A stretch of DNA of 64,000 bases, taken from NCBI GenBank assembly GCA_947462335.1, contig OX381706.1, positions 16,468,784-16,532,783 on the forward strand. Reading direction: 5' to 3'. Shown piece by piece: positions 51,601 through 64,000 of the stretch (its first letter is position 1; the number at the start of each line of letters is the position of its first letter). Both the position numbers and the translations under genes were made by a program. Under the pieces are notes generated by a model that was given only the letters and a program-made list of their open reading frames with translations, made no database searches and was not told where the DNA came from. This DNA is from Harmothoe impar. Its lineage: Eukaryota; Annelida; Polychaeta; Phyllodocida; Polynoidae.

Positions 51601-54600
51601 GATGTTTTTGGCCTCGCTATGCAAACATGTTTAACATTGACATGTTGTTGCAATGGGGAATAGGAGGTTTCACAATATAAAGCCACAATGTGATTAAAAG
51701 GTTTTGCTCAGCAGCTGCCCATTTTAGCTTCATTTGACATGACTTCTTCCACAACAACACACCATATAATAATTTAAGCCTACACAATAATATTTCCAAA
51801 GGTATATTTGTCTTTAATTCTTTTATTTTCATAGCACTGTCATTTTAAGCTTGGAATATGCAGGATATGGCATTCATTAACAATCTGTACAGATGGCTTA
51901 TGAACATGTGTGTGTCATGTGCCCTTATCAACAGCAAAAAAATGGGAGAGATCGAAGTATCTAGCACACAGAGAACAGCAGGAAAATAAAAAAAAAGGAG
52001 ACATTGTAAGTCAGCTTATTTGAGGCACAGGCAGCTGGATTGTTAGCTCCTATGATTGGGATAGTTATTTTGTGTTGCATGGGAGGAGATATTATGTTCA
52101 CTTTGTAGCAATTGCTTTTACATTATATTTTAAAGAAAAGTACAGGAAAGGAAATTCCCAGTTATACCAGCTATACCAGTGCCTCTACGGGGGTAAACAT
52201 CGACACGGGCGACATAACCATACGGCCCCTTTAAAAATCAACATTGGCGACACAGCCCCTTTAAAGATTGACGGGCACAGACATTTTTATAAGGCCCTAG
52301 TTTATTCTGTATGTATAAAAATCGACATGCCGACATGGCACCTTTGCTAAAAATCGACACTATAGAATTGTGCTATTCTTTGATAAGTATGACCATGGCA
52401 ATATCAGACATTGTACAGACATCCCTGGACATATCATATCTATGCAGCGTTTCCAGCCACAGTATGTTCTGCTGGATTATAAGGTACTGCACCAAGGACC
52501 ATAGCTGGGCCATGCCCCAACACTTTGCTCAGCCATTATTGAGGTATGATTGCCAATTGAAGCAATAGCCACTGTTTCTCTTCTGGACCAGCACAATAAT
52601 TATGAGTCAGCAACTAAGCAGAACATGTGGTGACACCTATTTCAATGGCGTTGTCAGTCTGCTGCCATTCATAGGGCTTCTCATTGCAATAACACTCACA
52701 CAGTGAAATGGCTTCTATATCATCTTTGACTTAGGGTTGAGCTAAGAGGGACCACCTTGTAGTTATAATATCAAAATGGTACACCATAATTTGTGGAGTG
52801 ACTAGGGACATCTGACAATCTGAAGGGGGCTAAAGATCAATATCATTTGATATGTAGCACCTGTGTACTAATGGTATTTGTACACTAATGGTTAATTTCA
52901 TATGGCCAGTAATAACCCAATTTACTTGGGTTACAGTGGTTATCTGGATGTGTACCTGAGGTACAGTAGGATGTTGTATATGTACCTGTGGTATGGGAGC
53001 AGACCATTTTGTCCACTGACAGTAGAGGTGGGGACACTAAATGTGTTATTTCTGATATTACAGTAGGAAAAAAAATTCACGGCCTATAAAATATCTTGGA
53101 TGACATTCTTTCTACAAACTACCTAGACTGTCTTAAACATCAATAGCTGTCACTATAGCCAATTACACTACTACTATTGCAAAAGAGAATATGTCAGTCA
53201 CTACTAGTCATGACCAATGTTAAAGCTTAAATCAATTTTTATGTCATTATTACATTTAGATGTCAATTCCATTTCAGCTATCTGTACAACAAGATCATTT
53301 AGAATCAGGATTGGAGCATAAGCCTCACAGCTCCTATCCAGTCCTCCAGCACCTAGAGCTTAGTACTGGGGTCATCTAATGCTTTCAGCAGGTTACATCA
53401 AATAAGAGGGAGATGCCTTGTCCAACTGTTGACCTGAGATTCAGAGTGACTCTCTGGTCTTTTAATATCAAGTTAATCCCTCTGGTTATTCTTTGCCAAA
53501 TACATTCTGAACTCTTATCATGAATTCGGTCTTGTACATTATTTGACATTATCATAAAGCCGAGATTTTTTTCTGATTTTACATAATATCCATGTACAAC
53601 ACTAGAGCTTTGATCCATGTACTAATTCCTCTATATTTCTTTCCAATGATTGGAGGTGGGAAGATTTGAGATTTTGTACCAGCCTTACTGTAGTAAAAGA
53701 AAATTATTGCATAGGGGCTAGATGCAGAAAATAATGATGGGACTATATTGACAGAACAGACTTTCATGACAATAGCCTTTGTCAAAGAAATTTGCTGCTT
53801 CCTCTGCAGTTCTGCTTTCATATCGAGGCAATGAAGCAGCAGCATAAATAAGCATCATTTCAGATAGGCAGCTATGCGATGCTTTGACATTTATACAATA
53901 ACATATATGCAATGCTTCAATAATGTCCTTCCCACACACTCAGAAGTTTTACTTTCTAGATACAATAGACATTGATATCTATCACTCATGTCAGACGTAA
54001 GGCATTTTCTCTACTTTGTTCAATTAATAATAATGGACCTTTTCAAAGGAGTTAAAGAGCGTGGAAAGACAGATTTCTAAGAAAGAATTGATTGGTCTTT
54101 TTATTGTAAGTAATTCGCCATCATGAGCTTTAGTTCTGCTACTCCGTTTATCAATCCAGGCATCTAAAGACAGATTGAAAGCTACTGTGTTTGTCTGCAT
54201 TTCCCCTATATCTTACATTTTATTCACTTTCTTCAAGCAGGGATGCACTTTTCCTTAAACTGTTTTTTTATCATAAGTAGTTGCATACTGCACACCAGCC
54301 AGCATCATGTCTTGTCTTATAACATGGGCTGAAATCTGAACCATACACAGTGTCATCAGTTTGTGGTTGAGTTGTGCTTTGTAATTCTTAGGACATCACC
54401 AAGATATTATAGTCATTTGTGTACCCTGAATCAACCAATCAACTAAAATTTAATACACAATTATGTAGGTCACCTCTAACTAGAAACTTTACTTCTAAAA
54501 GCCCATTTGGGCTTGGGCTTATTTTATTTGGCTGTGGGGAATCTCAGCCCCCAAATATAAATAAACCTTGGCAGTTTTTCTCCTTAGGTGAGACTCTTGT

Positions 54601-57600
54601 GGTAGAGCAGCAGGCAATGGTGTTACTGCAAGGCCCTGTTTGCGATCCTGGTCACATCTTTATTTGGAGAGGGCAGGGGTCTGGGAGGTCAGCAAGTCTA
54701 TACAGCACTATTTCTTATTCACATCACACCACTGGGATCCAATAGAATTACCATCTCCGTTTGTTTTACTGTCTGGGGGAATTGTAATGAAGGATTCCCT
54801 CCTCCTGCACTGTTTTATGCATAGCAATGGTTCCGTGGAGGATAGGGAGGCCTGGACATTACTCTATACACAATTGTTCTCAGCCTGCTATCTTGATGAT
54901 GTCATCGTTATTTCACGGTGAGAAGGACAGTTAATATGTAAAAGCATAGAAAGAGCCATTCCAGAGGCCTCTATGAAGTAACTGGCGGTCTTTCTTCATA
55001 AGATGTTCTTCACAGGTTAGGGTCGTTATGTTACACCTGGGAAAGTTTATTCCATGGTTTTATTCATAGATATTGCTGTAAAAAACATGGGATAAATGCA
55101 GAGCTTCACTAAAATTGTCATTGTCCATGCCTCTGGTTTCCTCACTTGAAGGTCTTGAGTTGTATCACACTCAGTAGTAGTGCACAGCTTGGTCAATGTT
55201 CTGCATGAGAGGAGTAACATATTGTGTGTATTTGTTCCGAATTGGCATAAAATCTAAGTTCATAATCACTGTATTATAGTTATGAGAGTAGATCAGAAAA
55301 TATGTCCCATCTATCAACTGTGTAGTAGGAATTCAGTAGCTGTTCAGTTGATGATTTGTGAGTGATTGAATAACCAAGCAGATGATATGAAAAATTGGTG
55401 TGAAAATGGGCTCTCCACATAAGGAAGTTACATCCAAACAAATCTAGTTAAACACTTTTACTTGGATTGTAACACTTTTACTCTTTCCTAACTGTGATTG
55501 CCATAGTGTACATCGCTAAAGGTATTGCACTTTGAATGAGAATATTCCTTCCTCACGATTCTCTGAATTCCTTAGAGTTCTGGAGAGTTCAGATTGAAAG
55601 CTTGTACTCTGCGAGTTGACAGCAGCCTACATTATGTGCATCATCAAACACTGTCTTCAATCATAGATGATAAATGAGTTATTTTATCATCAGTACATAT
55701 TATGAAGGGAGTGCTTTGAGTGTTGAATGTTCATCAATTTAGCAGGCAATATTTATTTCTTATACAAATGGCCACCAACATGAAGCTTTATAGGTTAACC
55801 CAAAGGAAAATTGCTTCTACTGACTGATCTTATGAAACAATGTCCGTCAATGTTAAGCATATGTAACTAATGCTACTATCAAAGGCACTCCAAATAGCCT
55901 TGAGTATTGATCAACAGGGACCTGGCTGAACCATGAATTGAGTGATCTGATTAGCTGCCAGCCCTTATTAATCCCCAAGGTTGAATAGTGCTTTAATGTG
56001 CTGTGCCCTTCTTGTCACTGTAATGCAGAGTAAGTAACTAGACAGGGTTGCACTCATGCATCTCATGCTTACCCTTCGGGAGTGCAAACTATTGATAGCC
56101 CACATGAATGCAGCCCTTCCAAGTAGACACACCAGGACTATTTTCATGCATTATAACAAAAATGGGCATATAACATTAAAGCGCCATTTGGCCCTTAAAG
56201 AGGTAATCCTTCTCAGAGAGCGACCGGAGCCAAGTGTGGGTGAGATATACACCTGGAGGACCTAGAGATCTAATTAATATTGTGATTGATAGGTGTCAAT
56301 AAATCCCAGCAATTAGCATCCCTCCCACACAATCCTTGCATAGATAAAGGAAGTGGGTTCCCAGGGTCCACCACTTATTAAGCGACCACCCCTCCCACCA
56401 GACACCCAATGGAGGGTTAGCATTTAATGCATAGCTGGAGGAGTAAATGTATGGGGAGGATTATGAATATGTATAATGGGTCAGGAATCACCTCTTCAAT
56501 TAAAAATCTTAAAGTTTTTTAGTGCAAAAGCACGTATTACATGACTTTGAGGCAATGCACAAATTGGGATAGGGCTTGATTTTTGCGACACTGACTCTCA
56601 ATTTCTTTTCACTGCAAACATAACTTTCTTAATTCCAGGATCGTGTAATCCTTCTTTTAAGATGACCTCCACCGTTAAGATAACCCCTACTTTCAGTAAA
56701 AAAAAACTGTCTTGTATTTAAAAAGGTTTTCCATGTAAAGTAAAACTTGCTCTATTCATAAGTTGACCTAATACTTGGAGATAAAAAAACTGTCTGGAGG
56801 GCAGGATCTCACAGCACATCTATAACCAGCAGACACCATACAGGGCTTGTTCCCTGTGTCCAGTGAACATCACCCATTACTTCATCAGCAGATACTTCCA
56901 TGGAAATATCACCAGTCATACAACCAACTGCAATCTAAAGTTAAGCACTCAAGTGTCAATGTCTGCTGCACCTATCTCTTAAAGGAAATGAATCCCATCA
57001 TATTTACAACTTACTGGTTAATAAGTCTGTCTACATAAGCCACCATGAGCCCATTCTTGCATTCTTTTCAGAACACAGCCAATGCCTTGTGACAGGAAAG
57101 TAATGGCTTACCTTCAAAACAAATCCATTCTTGATACATTTTCTGGACATGTGAACACATACCAGGGGGAGTTTCTAAAGGTTCTGATAATGGGGAGTTA
57201 CACCATGGGTCCACCATGGGGAGTTACTGGATATCAAATTGACACAAAATTAATATCCTGATTCATCAGGAACAAACTGAGCGCCTTGTGTCATCATCCC
57301 CAATACCTATCTACCCCATCCCCAGCTATTAATAGTGCCTCGTTGCTACTTCTAGTGGGGAACATGTACAGGAGTTACAATTAAGTGTCAGACCATTCAG
57401 CTCACCGGGTGTTATTTTTGGTGTGGTGAACACGCCCTAAACACTTCCTCCCATGCTTAAAACTGATCCAGCAGGCCCAATATAACAAGTCGTAGCATCA
57501 TCTTCTGGTGCAAATAGCATCAATTTCAATTTCTTTTAGAAATGATTGCATGTCAATGTATTAATTGGCATCAGCGCGGTCATGTGAGACTATTTGATGC

Positions 57601-60600
57601 TGACACGAGATTTACAGCATTATCTGTCAATGAGGAGAGTCAAAATACTATCACCATAATAACTCTTTTTGACCCTCTTTAAAGAGTAAATTTGAATCCC
57701 TTCTGCAATGAAGTTAAAGCATGTATTCAAGTTCTGCAGTAAAATGTTAAACTACAGTTGACTCTCCCTGCCAGACAAGTAGAATTCATCATTTGGTTGA
57801 GATACCTGGAGAGCCTTTTTTCATACACTTTCTACATATTGTCCAAGCTATTCTTACAAATCTTATACAAATAATGTCTACCTCACATAATGAAACTAAA
57901 TGTTAACATATTGTTGTACCAGCTTTTAGGAGAATAGCTCCGATCTAGTGAGAAAACATGAAAATTGTCTTATTCATGGCAATAGGGGCCATTTTTACTT
58001 TACAAAGACAGCATTATCAACTGCCAAACGTGCAGTGGGTAAATGTGGGAGTTCGGTATACCATTGTGGTATGGCATACATTAAGTCTCTGTCTATGACA
58101 TTATGATGCAAAAGTTTTTCTAATTATCAGATCGTAAAAAAAACATGTAACGAATACAAAATCTTATTCATCATGATGCATTTTGATAATTTTTCACGAG
58201 TTGATCTTCCCCTGTATCACACTCAGGGTACAGCCTCAATACAGGACAACCCGTGGGTTTTATTGTTAATCTTGGTAATAATACACAAGATTCTGACTGC
58301 TGATCATGTGTCATGAGAGGGGGGAGGTGCTGTCGGGTTGCATTGACTGCAGAGAGCTGCCCCATAATGTGTGTACAACCCCCAGTAGAACCTCACACAG
58401 GCCACCATTGCATGACTTGGGTAGGGAAAGGCAGCTAAAGGAAGTCAGCTGGGACACACTAATGACCCAGTTAGAAAAACGTCAGGAGGTTTCAGAGTCA
58501 ATAGTCAGGGACAACCTTTGCTGATAGGTAGTGTACTGACAGACATGTATTGTAAAGGCAAGTTGCACAATGAAAGAATGTATGTGAATTAAAATCTAAT
58601 ATAAACGCTACCTAAATGCCCTTATGACCTTCCTGGGACATTCAAATGGCATTACTGAATTTCAAGTTGCTTAAACACGTCTGGAAAAATTTAAGTTAAA
58701 CTTTACTTGATAATCACTATGAGACATTTAAGCACTAGCAAAAGCACTAGGCTGAGCACTATTAAAATCATCTCCTGGCTAATGTTGTACTCCATTGACA
58801 TCATTTCCCTCATGCAAAGGCAAAGATTAAGAGTGTTGAAAAGTCACAGGGAGAAGTTGTCAAAGCATTTCTTTCAGGCACTTCCTATTTATGAGTCCAC
58901 TAGATAAAGGCACGAATGAACAGAGGGATGACGGGATGAAGGGATGAAGGTATGAAGCAATAAAGGGAGTAATGGATTCCATTGGGCATCATTAAAGACC
59001 TTTTATATGAATCAAGGTCAAATCAATATCTATTTGAAAACCCCTTCGTGTCCAAAACGTCAATATCAATGGTTGGGTTAGTTCCCATATTTACTGACCT
59101 GTTTGTTCTCCATAATTATAATGCCCACATTATTTCCAGTCAATAGGCATGCATGCCTACTTTCTCAGAAATATGCATCATACGCAGGCGTTTGTTGAAA
59201 TAAATGGTGAATATTGACCATCAGACAGCTACTGAAAATATTTGGAGAAGGACATATGAGAGAGAGTTCAACATGAGAGATGTATTGAAATGTTATTCAT
59301 ATTGATAAAAAATAAAGTGTATGTACCATTAATCCTTCAATATATAGGCTCTGAAGGAGTCTGCTACAAAGTGCTACAAAGTGCTCTCCATCCCTGACAC
59401 GGGTCAGGCCACCTGCATTCAACCCAATTCAGTGTCACCCTAGGTCACCCATAGTTTAGGCTCAGCGGCTTATTCGGGAGCCAGAATGAATGGCTGCATC
59501 GTAAATGACACCATTCTAAGGGAGGATAAGCAATGAAAATATTGTAATCTCCATGGCTTGTTAAGCATGTGAGAGAGAGGTATGGTGCTTATAGTAAAGG
59601 TGGGCACAGCCCCTAATACAGATCTGTTAGCTTGTCAGGCAGGGCCGGCCAACCCTGCTATTACTAGGTGCAAGGGAGACATTGGCTGGTGTCATTAGTC
59701 ATTTCCCTCTGACATGATAAAGGGCTCGCCACAAACATGATAACACACACCCCTCCATCCCGTTTGGGTAGCGCCATGCCCTACCCTCTATAGTAGGAAC
59801 TGCAGGTCACAGCCTATGTGGCTTCTTTTCTGTTCTTTCTTGCTTACCCTCCAGATATGCAATGCATTCAAATTATATATATTCTTGGAAATCAGAGAAA
59901 TGCTTTGTTTACACTGCAGTGAATTTTGTCATTCTGAAGAAGTTCGTTGAGGGTCTCATATGCATGCATGTTTCATTTAGACATTGTTTAGCACACCAGC
60001 AGCTAGCACAGAAAAGATGATGTAAATTCATCATCTATTTCATCAGCTATTTACATATGCCTTTGAGTATGTGGCATCTCCATGAATGTACATCAGGATT
60101 TGTGGTATATTTGATAAAGACAGTGAAGGCAAGGATGATGTTGATGCCTACAAAGTGTCTGTTAGGCTATTGATGTGTGTTATGTCAATTCTATTCAATG
60201 AATTTCCACTGCAACTGGAAGTCAGTTTTAGGATGCAATAGACATAAGATAGCTCCTATTAGTAGATTGATCAGGTGGAATGAGTAGCAGTCATAAATAA
60301 AACTGATATGTCTCTGGTAATATGTAGTTTAGGTCTAAAGAGGATAAACTTTAAATCTTAACATGGTCGACATGGAATTCCTAGAAGTCTGTTTGAGCAC
60401 AATACCAATATGTATACCAAGAATTCTTCTTTCTAGGAAACATCCTGACATTTCAACAGGTGAAGCTGCCATAGAAAATGGCGGACATTGTGCTGACTTA
60501 AAGGTTTATGTTAAAATTACCCTTCTGCGGCCCACTGCTTGTGTTCCTGTTCCTGTTGCCAGGTGGTGGATTGCTGTGTGTGGCACCACCTGTAGCCAAA

Positions 60601-63600
60601 CTCTCCTCCCCCTAGTGGCACAGGTCAAGGCTATGTCACCATGTTAGACTAGACCAGATGGCATGGGGCAAATTTAACCATTTTCCTCCTTCTGTTCCTC
60701 CCGAGCTCCCCTCCTAGCATTTCAGCACAAAATTGCGGCTGTTCAACAATCAGATGGTTCTATAAGTGCCCAACAGTGCCTGCACTCAAAATAGAGGCCC
60801 TAGGTCATGTGACCAATACATCATCCATCATCCGGATCTTGACATTGGCAGTGAAGTGTGGAAATTTTATCACATCGTCAACATCTGCGTCTGTGTGACT
60901 CCTGGTGATAGGTCTCAGCTTACCCCCTGTCTACTTATATGAGATCTGTTTCCTGTCAAGCACATACTCAGTCTTTAGGCTTACACATGACACCCTAAAG
61001 GACTGGTCATATTTCAAAAGGTGGGTTGATGGATTTTGGTAAAGGTAAAATGGCCCCTCACTCGATGGTGGAAAAAAAGATTCTTGACATTCTGTTGTAC
61101 ACATACACCTATAGCAGAAAATCTGAACCATCAATGGGTCATTGATCTGAAGAGTGAATTACTGAGGAATATCAAAATAGTATAGGGCTCTATAAAACAC
61201 ATGTAGAGCTCCATCTTCAGATGAAAAACAGTCCTGATTCATAAAAATTATATACTCTTGATATGTCACATAACCTTTAGGGTGATTAGTACCCCTTGAT
61301 ATGGATGGTGTCTTCCAAGTACACCTCCACCCCCATTCCTGCATGGCCAACTGTATCTGTAGCCACATGTTGGCATATATTTGAAGCAATGGATTTTAGA
61401 TCTGCTGATGGCTCCCCAGGAGCAACAGACTGTATGTAGCCCTATTTCAAGTATCAACATAATGATTAACTCACTGTTTGAAATGTTCCCATTTCAAAAC
61501 GCACATCTTCTTGACGTCTTTGTTAGGCTATGGGCATGGCCATTTGTTGATTCTTGAAATTTCACTCACCTTACACTAGGTAAACCATTAGAAATTCTGT
61601 ACTGACTGACCCTGATTCTTGGGTATTTTGTGAGTAGGATGAAATTCTAATCTTTTTTAATCGCAGTGGATTCAAGGTTTTTCTCAAATAACTTTAATCT
61701 TTATTAAGCTGGTATTAATTGGCTGGCGTGGGTTGGCCTTGGAACTTGAGCAGGAGCTCACAGACCTGCCTGATTATATACATGAGAACTCCTGACACTA
61801 GAATGAAAATTGCAGGCCAATTATCCATAAATTGTTTTCAATATGTAGCCATCTCAGTCATCTCCCTGAAACATCTCAATATGACAACAACAAAAAAAGA
61901 AGCCAAAATCATTACATGGTCCCTACTTGTCTGATTTCACTGGCTCTCATAGTAGTGCTATATTGCCATTGTTGAGAACCTTCATATAGATTTTACTCCG
62001 CAATGGGGAAAAAGGGGAAATATATTTAACTACCTCCTAACTTCAGTCACACATTTATCATTGTATGCAGCTAATCACAAGTTACAAAGACCATGCATAC
62101 TTTTGGTTTGATATTCTGTATGCTCCGGGGCTTAGTCAGTAGTGGCTAAAAACTTAGTCACCGGTGATTAGCCAAGTTAGTCATTTTGACTCCCTTTACA
62201 CCTAACCACGGTAATTTAATACTGTCAATACTGACCAACCATCTTAGTCTTCATTTATATGAGTATTAGGATTAGTCTTTCTTTGATATTAGTCATATTG
62301 TGTTTTGCCTTAGTTATTTTTGTATAAGTTAGTCATTTTGAATCATGTATGAGGAAAAACACCTATGAGTAATATGGGATAGCCACTACTGACTAACCTA
62401 TCAAGCATTCAGAAAAACAGTGTAGTTACCCACAAAAGCTATTGCCCGTCTACCATACATTTATAAGATCCTGGCCATGGGTTAAGGGAGTGGTCATCAT
62501 TTTAAGGGCCAAAGGGGATTGTAGATTCAAAAGTGAACAGAAATGCAGAAACCTGTAGGCAGCTGGGGGGGGGTCTGATTTAAATATTAGCTCTAACGGT
62601 GGAATGAGGGTTGGGGGACATATTGCAGGTTAATGTGGTATGTCTATAATGTTGACACCAGATGGCCTAGCTTAACATCCTTACTCCTGCCTCCCCCATA
62701 AGTCACCCCTAATGATGTTAAATGTAATTCTAGGTTAGCTAACCCCAAACTGCTCCCCCATCATTACTCACTTATTTACAGGGGCTGGCAGGATTTAAGG
62801 CCCATCTTATAGTGCACTGGTCTTCACATAAATCATGCAGGTATTCTAAGTACACTCGTAAAGTCTGAAGGTGCATGACAATTTATCAGGGCTTCCTCCT
62901 TCCTACAAAGGTGTTCCCCAGGTACCAGAAAGTTCCTTCTTATGGGCCTTTGTGCACTGTCAATTCGAAGAAATGCCAATATCACCATATTGATTTAAGG
63001 GGAGCATAAGGGGAGTTTCTATACAGCAGATGCATGAATACATGCACCAGATCTAATTTTCTGGCAGTGTTGAGGAAATTTGATTGGACTTTCTGTAATT
63101 TTGCATGAGCAGAATATTGGAGTGAGCTCTGGTTTGCTGAGCAAGGTTTGGGGGACCGAAACAAATTCATCATTAAACGGCCTGAGTCAATGTATATGAG
63201 CCAGTGATAAGGAACGAAAAAGGGGTCAGTACCTTCGGCTATAATACATTATAGGTAATTGGTTTCTGGAAACTCAAGAGCTGAGGGACAATGGGGGTAA
63301 AAATAGAGAACTCAGTTATGTTCAGGTTAAATCCGCCTGTTAAGGCCTACACATAACCATCTAGGCAGGAGCAAGATGCAATGTGTGCAAATTGTCTGAG
63401 CTTTCTACAAGATGTCTGATCTTATGAGCCGGATACATCCTCAACCCAGCACTCCATACACACAGGTAGACAAATATATTTCCCTCATTGATGTCTTTGT
63501 TGCTAATCTAAAGCACAATCCTGAGTCTGATTTTTCTGCACTTCATAATAAGAAAGTGTGGTTTGCATGGGCAGATGATCAAAACAATAGGCAGCTGCAT

Positions 63601-64000
63601 ATGTACATAAATTCTAATGGATCAAATGTGAAAAGATCATGACTAACAGTTGCCCTAGGCTCACACACACATCAAGTTAGGTAGGCACTTAAACTAGGTT
63701 AATTAAAAGAGAACAGACACAAGCACACATAACCACAAAGGAAGAAAATCTTCTCGAGGATTCCAATGTATTGTGAAAGACAGTTGATGACCTAGCATCT
63801 GTCTGGAGGCCGAGCTCCAGGTGAGGTTGTATGGAACTAATGACAATATTTGTCAAAGGTCCACTAAATTGATCTAGAAAAGCTACCTTGTAATGGTTGA
63901 TTTCAAGTTCAAATATGTTTGTTTACATGAGTTCATCGGGTATTTATTCCCTGGTAACAAGTCACAAGATATTCCCGGGAAGTTTTTTGGGATTCTGTGA
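48668..64000 (+). repeat. Tandem segmental duplication, copy D (3' end outside window)
   Basis: It matches copy A almost from its start and looks like A's closest relative. It keeps the segment near 52,320-55,568 that A has lost. It lacks A's 611-bp, 2,072-bp and foldback insertions, most of the monomer array (10,630-13,585 in A) and the palindromic repeat region (a jump near 58,035). It keeps the MITE at 62,133. The last part (63,715-63,950) parallels the end of copy C. No host gene is supported. Confidence 0.9.
62133..62395. mobile_element. 263-bp MITE, copy D
   Basis: The counterpart of the element at 17,963, with the same perfect terminal repeat TAGTCAGTAGTGGCTA (62,133-62,148 and 62,380-62,395). 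It is slightly longer because of a short AGGAAAAACACCT-like internal insertion. It sits at the same place in the unit, so it was inherited and not inserted independently. Confidence 0.75.

Overview
The window looks like nuclear DNA from an animal, most likely a marine invertebrate. It is AT-rich, has no operon-like gene packing and no long host open reading frames, and is full of transposon remnants: CR1/L2/Jockey-like LINE pieces, and short DNA transposons with CAGTGGCGGATCC-type ends of the kind common in deuterostome and lophotrochozoan genomes. The species cannot be named from the sequence. I found no host protein-coding gene, rRNA, tRNA or CRISPR array that I can support. The only convincing coding sequence is two 5'-truncated LINE reverse-transcriptase fragments.

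The layout is a tandem array of at least four diverged copies of one large non-coding unit, all in the same orientation. Copy A runs from before position 1 to about 19,117, copy B from about 19,118 to 39,170, copy C from about 39,171 to 47,230 (heavily deleted), and copy D from about 48,668 to beyond 64,000. In sampled stretches A and D look closer to each other than either does to B, and A and D share a 249-263 bp MITE that B and C lack. A and D are therefore probably sister copies although B and C lie between them. The copies differ by large deletions, by private transposon insertions with target-site duplications, and by local tandem duplications. Because of this, each copy serves as an empty-site control for insertions in the others.

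Copy A carries a 611-bp TIR element (2,246-2,856), a 270-bp inverted repeat (6,747-7,016), a 2,072-bp TIR element with eight dispersed copies of a 19-bp motif (10,884-12,955), and a 2.4-kb foldback element (15,162-17,595). The foldback is studded with more than a dozen X-box (RFX-site-like) palindromes. Copy B carries two hAT-like short elements with 5-bp target duplications (26,650-27,034 and 31,306-31,626), an old and a recent tandem duplication, a 52-bp TA tract and a small A-tailed insertion. Copy C carries a reverse-strand LINE fragment (about 39,548-40,712) and a 189-bp retroposon-like insert. The C/D spacer carries a forward-strand LINE fragment (47,319-48,658). A variable array of roughly 350-400 bp monomers is embedded in every copy, expanded in A and B and reduced in C and D.

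Nothing here forms a pathway. The biology on view is the growth and decay of a large tandem segmental duplication and the transposons that landed in it. The most unusual items are the foldback with its X-box array and the 2-kb element with its repeated 19-bp motif.
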